Assembly: GCA_029891345.1 (NCBI GenBank)
Contig: CM057009.1
Location: forward strand, 286,202,966-286,266,965
DNA from: Dryococelus australis
Taxonomy: Eukaryota > Arthropoda > Insecta > Phasmatodea > Phasmatidae
Length of the DNA: 64,000 nucleotides
Direction of reading: 5' to 3'
Positions within the stretch are counted from its first letter, which is position 1. Every line of letters starts with the position of its first letter. Of this stretch, positions 58,408-64,000 are shown one piece after another. The position numbers were made by a program, and so were the translations under genes. The notes under the pieces were generated by a model. The model did not search any database. It was given only the letters and a program-made list of their open reading frames with translations, and was not told the origin of the DNA.

Positions 58408-59060
58408 TTAATAGTAAAAAAATATTTCATCTTTGTATTTTACGAATATTCCTATTGTGGTCATCAATCCATCATCATAACTAAAGATTTTAGTTTTCCT
58501 GATTTTGAAAGATAGAATATCAGCTATGTTAACATCAAAAGGCTTACTGTAATCAGTTTTTTTTAGAATCCATATTAACAGTTGCAGCATCAACAGGTAA
58601 ATTGAAATTAGCAAACATTATTTCATAAACAGTACAATCCATCAAAAAAGTAAAGAAAATTTTATTATTACTAAGTGAAAAATATTATTATTTTTTCCCA
58701 CTTTGCAGGCAAATAAAATATATGAGATTTTTTCTTCCTTACATTTTTCAACTTTCGGATTAACAAGTGTTTCAGAATTATTCAAAACTGATTGGTTGAA
58801 ATCTTGTAATCAAACAGCTATTTCTTTGTCGAAAAATATTTTATTGATTACGTATTTTCCATCTATAGGATAGCCTATTTTTATTAATTCTTCGATTTTG
58901 AAGAGAATCATAATATTTTGTATAAACAAAAACTAATTTGATCTTGTAAAGCAGAAACAACAATATTGTAGTTTAAATCTATATATGTTTGAAATTCATT
59001 AGCATTAGTGTCAGAGTTTTAATTTAAAAATCTGATTAATTGTTTCCCAAATTTACATCT
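58408..59060 (-). pseudogene. Unassigned Polinton protein, copy 2
   Basis: Minus-strand pieces read DTNANEFQTYIDLNYNIVVS, ALQDQIS, YYDSLQNRRINK-like words in adjacent frames, GYPIDGKYVINKIFFDKEIA, LNNSETLVNPKVEKCKEEK, then NKIFFTFLMDCTVYEIMFAN and FNLPVDAATVNMDSKK. The end (58614-58411) reads FDVNIADILSFKIRKTKIFS, then YDDGLMTTIGIFVKYKDE. The same order occurs at 38,565-39,385 of copy 1. No family assigned. The gene lies between adenain and the zinc ribbon/integrase. Confidence 0.55.
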
Positions 59061-59079
59061 CTCATTTAATAATAAAGAA

Positions 59080-59811
59080 ATTATATCATGAAACCTCTCG
59101 TAAGAAGATGTAACACAATTAAACATAAATGTCCAGACATTATTGAATTAAAATTCTGAATTTTTTATAATTATAATAAACATTTCTGTTTTTTTAGTAA
59201 TTAATTAAATTAGCAAGAATATTACCTACAATGAATCAAAATAGTATACATAATTATTTTCTTTAAAATAATAAACTGAATGTAAAAATTAATCACAGCA
59301 CATTCATTTTTGAGCATTCTTTTTGGTAATTCATCAATCATATAAATGTTTCTGAAATTATTAATAGTTAGTATTTTTACATATTCTTGCATAACAAAAT
59401 TAGATAATGGTGATGTATTCAATTGTTCTTGGTCTACCCCTTTTTCAACTAAACCACGTCCTAATTTTTATTTTCTATTGCTAAGTTATGTCTCTGTCGT
59501 TCTTCTAATTCTTTTTATTTTTTCTAGTTTGTTTAACAGAATTGTAAATTGAGCTAGCTCCACCAGCTAAAGCACCGAGTGCAGCTAAAACTGGAATTAA
59601 AAATGGTAAAAAAGGATTTAAAAAAACCCATGATGTAAACCACTTCCAGATTTTTCTTTTAATATATTTTTGATTATTATAATTGGTAAAGACAATTTAA
59701 AACCTTTCCTTCTTTTAGTTTTTTTCTCTCAAATTGATCTTTTATTAAAAATTTATCTATACCCACAAGTTAATCAATGGGTATATAAAATGTTATATTT
59801 GTAATTTTCAT
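59080..59811 (-). pseudogene. Virion core protein joined to adenain-like cysteine protease, copy 2
   Basis: ATG at 59811 (MKITNITFYIPID) opens a basic stretch, then a hydrophobic Ala/Gly region (ALGALAGGASSIYNS), a RQRHNLAIENKN segment and RGLVEKGVDQEQLNTS. In the same frame (59422-59222) the protease starts: PLSNFVMQEYVKILTINNFR, NIYMIDELPKRMLKNECAVI. The segment holding the catalytic His (...HW...) is missing. YYFKENNYVYYFDSL follows in another frame, and the nucleophile motif appears as MSGHLCLIV, where CGHLCL is expected (TGT to TCT, Cys to Ser). Known: adenain cleaves capsid precursors in adenoviruses and Polintons. Dead in this copy. Confidence 0.7.
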
Positions 59812-59859
59812 TTTTAAGTTAAAAAAATGTAATAATTAAAAGATTTTGATGCCCACTCC

Positions 59860-61176
59860 TAATTTTTTTTGTAGACATAATTGAAGCAACAGCCACAGAA
59901 GCAATTTTTTTTCACCGATTAGAGTATTTTTATTTAACAATATTTCTTTTGATACTTTTTGTAAAAATCTATCAGCTTCATGTCGTGATTCTAAATCTTT
60001 ATGGCCTCTGTAAGCAATACCATGCTATTTACATCCTTCATCTAATTTATTTTTTCCTGTATCTCCTTTTTCTAACCTGTCATGTAATTTTGTAAATGGG
60101 CCACTAAAATTATACCCAGGTAAATTAATTTCGGGTAAATTTATATTATTTAATGCCCAATTTATTATACCTTTTCCATAATGTTCAGAATTCAAAATGA
60201 ATGTGGAATTACATTTAAACCTTTATAAGATAAGGATTTCCTTTTGGATTATTAACAACAAAATCAGAAAATTTATTGTTCAACAGATTCATTATATTTC
60301 CTTTTTCATTGTAATAATTTTTAATTCCAGTATTTTCTTTACCATGAATAACTAATAATCTATTAACCAATTTCCTATCATCATCCATCCAAACATATTA
60401 TTTTGGCAAATTGTTGTATTTTTTTATACCTTCTCTAGATCTATGAGTTCTTGGAGAAATAATTTTTTCTGGTGTGTTTGGTGTTGTTCTTGATTCTTTT
60501 ATATAGTTATCATAAATTGGTTTAATTATATTTTTGTATTTCCAACTTCTATTCGAGTTTATTTCCTTTTTTGGATTATATCCATGGAATGCAGCATTGG
60601 TATCTAAAACAGTTTTCGTGTAGTTTTCATAGTCAGTATCAGTGAAATTATCCTCAAGGACATATTCTTTTTCTTTTCATAACAAATTAGAAATTCCTTC
60701 CATTAATTCATATTCTTTATTTTTAACGGTCATTTTATTAACATATATATTTTTACTTGTGTATTACCTATGTAAAATTTTGTCCTGCACGTAATCCATA
60801 TTGAGAATCAATAACATTTATTCTTTTCGCAATTTTTTTCCAAGATTTATAGTATAATCAGATGCGTCATTCCTCAAATTTTTTATGGGTGCAATGTCCA
60901 TTCGCTCTTCTACATTAGGAGATTTTGAGAATAATTCTCTTTCAAATGATGTTTCTTCAGGAGTAGGTGAATAATCTAAAATTTTTGCTGCAACTGGAGC
61001 TAGTGTTGTTATAAAATATTTCTTTTCTCCACTTACTTGTCCTACATTTTTACAAATATTTCGTAGTTCATGAATTAAAGATGGATCTTGCTTCTTTCAT
61101 GATCTGCTTCATGATTATTTTTATAATTTTTTAATTTTTCGAGGGGTAATGTAAACCGAGAAATTTCCTTTGATGC

Positions 61177-61185
<9 letters not shown>
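59860..61185 (-). pseudogene. Large structural protein with C-terminal PLA2-like domain
   Basis: ATG at 61185-61183 gives MKYASKEISRFTLPLEKLKN, then (frame changes allowed) VSGEKKYFITTLAPVAAKIL, DYSPTPEETSFERELFSKSP, VEERMDIAPIKNLRNDASDY, YELMEGISNLL, LDTNAAFHGYNPKK and RSWKYKNIIKPIYDN. Further on come DDRKLVNRLLVIHGKENTG and FSDFVVNNPKGNPYLIK. The end has PGYNFSGPFTKLHDRLEKGD, NKLDEGCK, a stop, HGIAYRGHKDLESRHEADRF and KKIASVAVASIMST. A Gly-Pro loop followed by H-(D/G)-x-A-Y resembles the parvovirus VP1-unique phospholipase A2 fold. The Asp of HD is Gly here. It starts divergently from the capsid gene, 71 bases apart. Confidence 0.68.

Positions 61186-61256
<71 letters not shown>
61186..61256. 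promoter_or_regulatory. Divergent promoter position filled by (TA)n microsatellite
   Basis: Seventy-one bases of uninterrupted alternating T and A lie exactly between the ATG of the minus-strand structural gene (61185) and the ATG of the capsid gene (61257). Any promoter for the two late genes should have been here. The tract may be an expanded TATA region. Confidence 0.7.
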
Positions 61257-61258
<2 letters not shown>

Positions 61259-62540
61259 GGGTTGTATCAGTACTGAGAGTTTTGAAAGACAAACTTTTCC
61301 TCCAACTGATCAAACAGAGGGGAATTTAAATGTTTACAATAATAGAATTGAAATTTATATTCCTATAGGTGATGGGATTTCTTTCCCAAATGATGCTTAT
61401 ATTTTTGAAGAATTTAGGCTACTAAAGAGAGATAAAGAAGGAGATGAGGTTAAATATGCAAAATTAGATTATATTGATGTTTGAACTAACTTTTATCCTT
61501 TCCAGTTTCCTAGAGTAGAAATCTCAAAACATGGACATATTATTAATGCTGTTGATAACCTATGTTTAACCGCAGAAATTATGAATAATTTGTTAAGATC
61601 TTCAAGCAAACAAAATTATTTAGAATTTACTGGTGTTGATAATAAATATAATGTAAAATCTTTTCACAATGATAAAACAAATGAAATAACCTATTCACTG
61701 AGATATATGTTTGGTTTTATTCTAGATAACAATGAAATTTATTGGAAAGGTGGTTATAAAATTATTTTTATTCTAAATTCGTCAGAAAACATTTGTATAT
61801 ATGTGTATGAAACTAAGAACGCAGATGGTGCAGTTCAGAAACGTTATGCTGATCCAGGTAAAATTGTTATTAAAAAATTAGAAATTATGTGGACAATTGT
61901 TGAATATGAATCTAATGCAGCAATTGCAATTAAAGGAAAAATATACAAAAACCCTAGAATGCCTATTAGTTTTGATTATTGGCAATTTTTTACAAAAATG
62001 TTCCTACTGGAACAGCTAATTTTAACTTTGATGTAAAATATCAGTTGGTAAATTAGATATGCATGATTTTGTAATTGTAGGATTTCAAACTAATAGAAAG
62101 AAATCGTGCCGAACATTATGTGCATGCTTCTATGTTTGATCACTGAAATGTAAGAAATATTCATGTTAAAAATGGAAGAAATAAAATTTTTCAAATCGAA
62201 AATTGTAATCTAGATATTAAAAATGGTCTTTGTGATAAAATGTTTCTTATTTATAATATTTTCAGAAATTCAAAAACAAAACTATGTACTGTATGTAGAA
62301 ATAAGGAACTTTATTATAAACCAACTGTAAACTTCGACAGTAATATAAATTATTATTCATTTTTTTGGGCGAAGACCGTTGTATATTATTGATTGTTTGT
62401 ATAGAAAAACATCTATAATTAAATAAAAAACAAATATAAAAATTAGTGTTGATTTTAATAAAGCTGTTGAAGCAGGAACAACTTGTAATGTTGTTCTAGT
62501 TATTCAAAAGAATATTACTTATGATTATTGGAATTAAAAT
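61257..62540 (+). pseudogene. Double-jelly-roll major capsid protein, copy 2
   Basis: ATG 61257 follows the TA tract (MGCISTESFERQTFPPTDQT). The frame runs to 62036 with a single in-frame TGA (61482-61484) and covers VYNNRIEIYIPIGDGI, FPRVEISKHGHIINAVDNL, MFGFILDNNEIYWKGGYKII, DPGKIVIKKLEIMWTIVEYE and NPRMPISFDYWQFF. After frameshifts near 61,995 and 62,095 it continues with LDMHDFVIVGFQTNRK, HYVHASMFDH, NIHVKNGRNKI, a GED-type segment near 62,370, and ISVDFNKAVEAGTTCNVVL. The strand order fits the Polinton/adintovirus capsid protein, in which the (K/R)L-x-W-M-x-P-like centre and the C-terminal (V/I)E(F/Y)..A...TT strands are conserved. Only about four lesions separate it from an open frame, fewer than in other genes here. 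Copy 1 keeps the C-terminal half. Confidence 0.85.
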
Positions 62541-62575
62541 ATTACTGAAGATATATTAATGTTTTAAATTAATAA

Positions 62576-62695
62576 ATGGAGGATATCAACGATATTACGG
62601 AAACAACAAAATATTTCCATAATATTATAGCCATTTTTAGATGTATTATTAAGTTGTTTAATCGAATAAGAAGTTATTTGGTTAAACCCGTATGA
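62576..62695 (+). CDS. Small 39-residue Polinton ORF with hydrophobic segment
   Basis: ATG to TGA without interruption: MEDINDITETTKYFHNIIAI then a Cys/Ile/Phe-rich hydrophobic stretch and basic end. It follows the capsid gene by about 40 bases. Copy 1 has a related degenerate stretch at about 40,085-40,220 (EETTKCL). A short membrane-associated peptide downstream of the capsid gene is plausible. No family is assigned. Confidence 0.45.
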   Translation: MEDINDITETTKYFHNIIAIFRCIIKLFNRIRSYLVKPV

Positions 62696-62841
62696 GATTT
62701 TTCTCCTAGTGCCAATTTTATCTGTAAAATTTTTATTTGTGCATGATTTGTGACACTTTTATTTTGTGCAGGATTTGCACCATCTTTTAATTTGGGCAAT
62801 CTACTTTCCTTCTTAATTAATTTCTTTCTTTATACATAAAT

Positions 62842-63095
62842 ATGGAATCGATTGTGTTACCTTGTAGTCTGACTAACATTTTAAAAGGTGGCGATGTTTC
62901 AAATATACACCTTCCTATATGTTAGCTAATACTTCTGACGAACTCAGAGAAATGGTTTTAAAATTTCATCTAAATCTAAAAAACTTACAATTATTGCCCT
63001 TAGAAAACATCGACAATAAATATGTACTTCAAGGAATAGGTGACGAATTTGAACATATAGAAGAAGTGTTTAAAAAGTCAGAACTTCGAATATAA
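62842..63095 (+). pseudogene. Small Polinton ORF next to the right terminal repeat
   Basis: ATG 62842 (MESIVLPCSLTNILKGGDVS) and, one frame change later, a 58-codon open frame 62919-63095 (MLANTSDELREMVLKFHLNL, GIGDEFEHIEEVFKKSELRI). Acidic and helical, with no recognisable motif. It ends about 10 bases before the right terminal repeat begins. Confidence 0.4.
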
Positions 63096-63104
63096 ACTAT
63101 AATG

Positions 63105-63602
63105 AATAATAACCTAATATTTCATTTGATTTTAGCAAATTTTGCTTGATTTTAGCTTAAATTTGATTGATTTAGATTGCTCATTTGTAACATTAGCATT
63201 TCCATAAATTGTTGCTTGAAATCGAGAAATTTGCCTGATTTTGACTTAACATTTACTCTTTTTTAAAATAACAAATCCCGAACGTCTATTTCTGAAAAAA
63301 AAAAAAAAAAATAGAAAATGATTTTGACATGATTTTGGCTTAAATGTCCTTGTTTTTGAGGATCGAAAGTGGTGCTTCTAAAAACATGCAAAAGTTGCTT
63401 GGAAACGATAAGATTACTTGATTTTAGCTATAATTTGCTTGATTTTGAACGTTTTTCCCATCGAATTTTAGATTTTGAGATTGTATTTTTTCTTATACTT
63501 TCGTTAAAAATAGCAGGAAATAGTTGTTTTATTTTTCTGTACTTTAAAGGGAAATTACCGATTTATAGTGTGCTGCGCTGGCTCCTGTATTTCCTATCTA
63601 CT
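63105..63602. repeat. Right terminal inverted repeat of Polinton copy 2
   Basis: Reverse complement of 46,881-47,395. Ends ...CCTATCTACT at 63602 and is followed by the target duplication AAGGAC (63603-63608). Includes an A-run at 63,295-63,312. Confidence 0.9.
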
Positions 63603-63702
63603 AAGGACATTTAGTTGTGCGCTTATCTTTTCGCAGCACTTTTTTTTTGTCTTATCATGTTATTTATGGAATTTTCTTATAATTTGGTTATTGTTGCGCA
63701 AT

Positions 63703-64000
63703 TATGGTATAACTCTCATTTCGGTTTGAGCTTTGCTTTTGTTTTGTCCTAAAATTCTTTGAAGGCAGAATCGTGTCTCTAGGTATTATCCTAGGAAGAT
63801 ATATCGTAATATTTTGCATGTGAGTTATTATGTTGATAAAAGAAATAAAACATGGGTTGTGAAAGTATTATCTGCTGAAGATAGTTACATTCTGCTAATC
63901 CTTGTGAAATTGTGGTGTAACTCTCATTTCGGTTTGAGATTTGCAGTTGTTTGGTTCTAAAATACTTAGTGGTCTTCTGGATTTTTGTTTCTTCAGGAAA
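63703..64000 (+). pseudogene. Unidentified protein module U1, right flank copy (runs off the window)
   Basis: Two coding-like blocks: 63765-63900 reads RVSRYYPRKIYRNIL then VDKRNKTWVVKVLSAEDS and YILL, and 63968-64000 reads SGLLDFCFFRK. They match the palindrome copies (YYPTKAYRNI, SWTVKILDIEENYILL, SGLLEMCFFRR). Each block is preceded by a copy of a 55-base direct repeat (63703-63757 and 63912-63964) containing ACTCTCATTTCGGTTTGAG. Both lie just outside the right end of Polinton copy 2. Confidence 0.5.

Larger units (their letters stand above)
46881..63602 (+). mobile_element. Polinton/Maverick (adintovirus-like) element, copy 2, nearly complete
   Basis: The left end AGTCGATAGG and right end (opposite strand) AGTAGATAGG are the tips of inverted repeats of about 500 bases. 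Flanking hexamers AAGGAT (46875-46880) and AAGGAC (63603-63608) match at 5 of 6, the size expected for a retroviral-type integrase. Contents: zinc protein, PolB-A, penton-like (minus), packaging ATPase, an invading palindrome, BRO-N protein, integrase, zinc ribbon, unassigned gene, core-adenain and PLA2-bearing gene (all five minus), and capsid protein (plus). This is the full Polinton set. Every gene has at least one stop or frameshift, so this copy is dead. Confidence 0.92.

Noticed and set aside
1-64000. CRISPR arrays, bacterial operons, rRNA genes
   Set aside because: No regularly spaced identical repeats with unique spacers, no Shine-Dalgarno-led gene clusters and no rRNA-like sequence. 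The DNA is eukaryotic.

Overview
The window looks like gene-poor, AT-rich nuclear DNA from an arthropod, most likely an insect, with a large genome full of repeats. Three things point that way. One well-formed internal exon of an animal-type fatty acid synthase sits at the left edge with splice sites at both ends. A Ty3/gypsy element with an insect-errantivirus-type env lies at 6.6-12.9 kb. Two Polinton/Maverick (adintovirus-like) elements and tRNA-derived SINEs fill much of the right half. No species can be named. Apart from the fatty acid synthase exon, essentially every recognisable gene is a decayed mobile-element gene. All alignments were made by eye, so internal gene limits are good to roughly 10-50 bases.

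Layout. 0-2.4 kb: the exon at 202-382, then intron-like DNA with three tandem-repeat tracts. The third tract is rich in nuclear-receptor half-sites. 2.79-6.26 kb: a hAT transposon with an imperfect 8-bp target duplication and a broken transposase. 6.6-12.9 kb: a dead gypsy/errantivirus-like provirus (gag, pol, env; no LTRs found). 13-18 kb: nothing recognised. 18.2-22.8 kb: GC-rich DNA with minus-strand LTR-like signals and an unidentified minus-strand coding remnant. 25.5-26.4 and 43.0-44.1 kb: two copies of an unidentified dispersed repeat. 27.0-29.5 kb: the 5' part of another LTR retrotransposon, cut inside its protease by Polinton copy 1.

Polinton copy 1 (29,476 to about 40,340) is rearranged. 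It holds a zinc protein, a first type-B DNA polymerase, a 1.7-kb stretch without Polinton similarity, a second and different type-B polymerase, PLA2-like, core and protease remnants, an unassigned gene and the C-terminal half of a major capsid protein. After it come an array of palindromic CCAAT motifs (40.55-41.05 kb) and a SINE.

Polinton copy 2 (46,881-63,602; about 16.7 kb; terminal inverted repeats of about 500 bp; target duplication AAGGAT/AAGGAC) is nearly complete. On the plus strand it has a zinc protein, polymerase, packaging ATPase, BRO-N protein and double-jelly-roll major capsid protein. On the minus strand it has a penton-like protein, integrase, zinc ribbon, an unassigned protein, a core-plus-adenain protein and a large protein ending in a PLA2-like domain. 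That last gene and the capsid gene start back to back and are separated only by 71 bp of alternating TA. A near-perfect 1.13-kb palindrome has invaded the element. It carries coding-like copies of an unidentified protein module, and related sequence also flanks the element on both sides. That module, the two polymerases of copy 1 and the CCAAT array are the least explained signals here.
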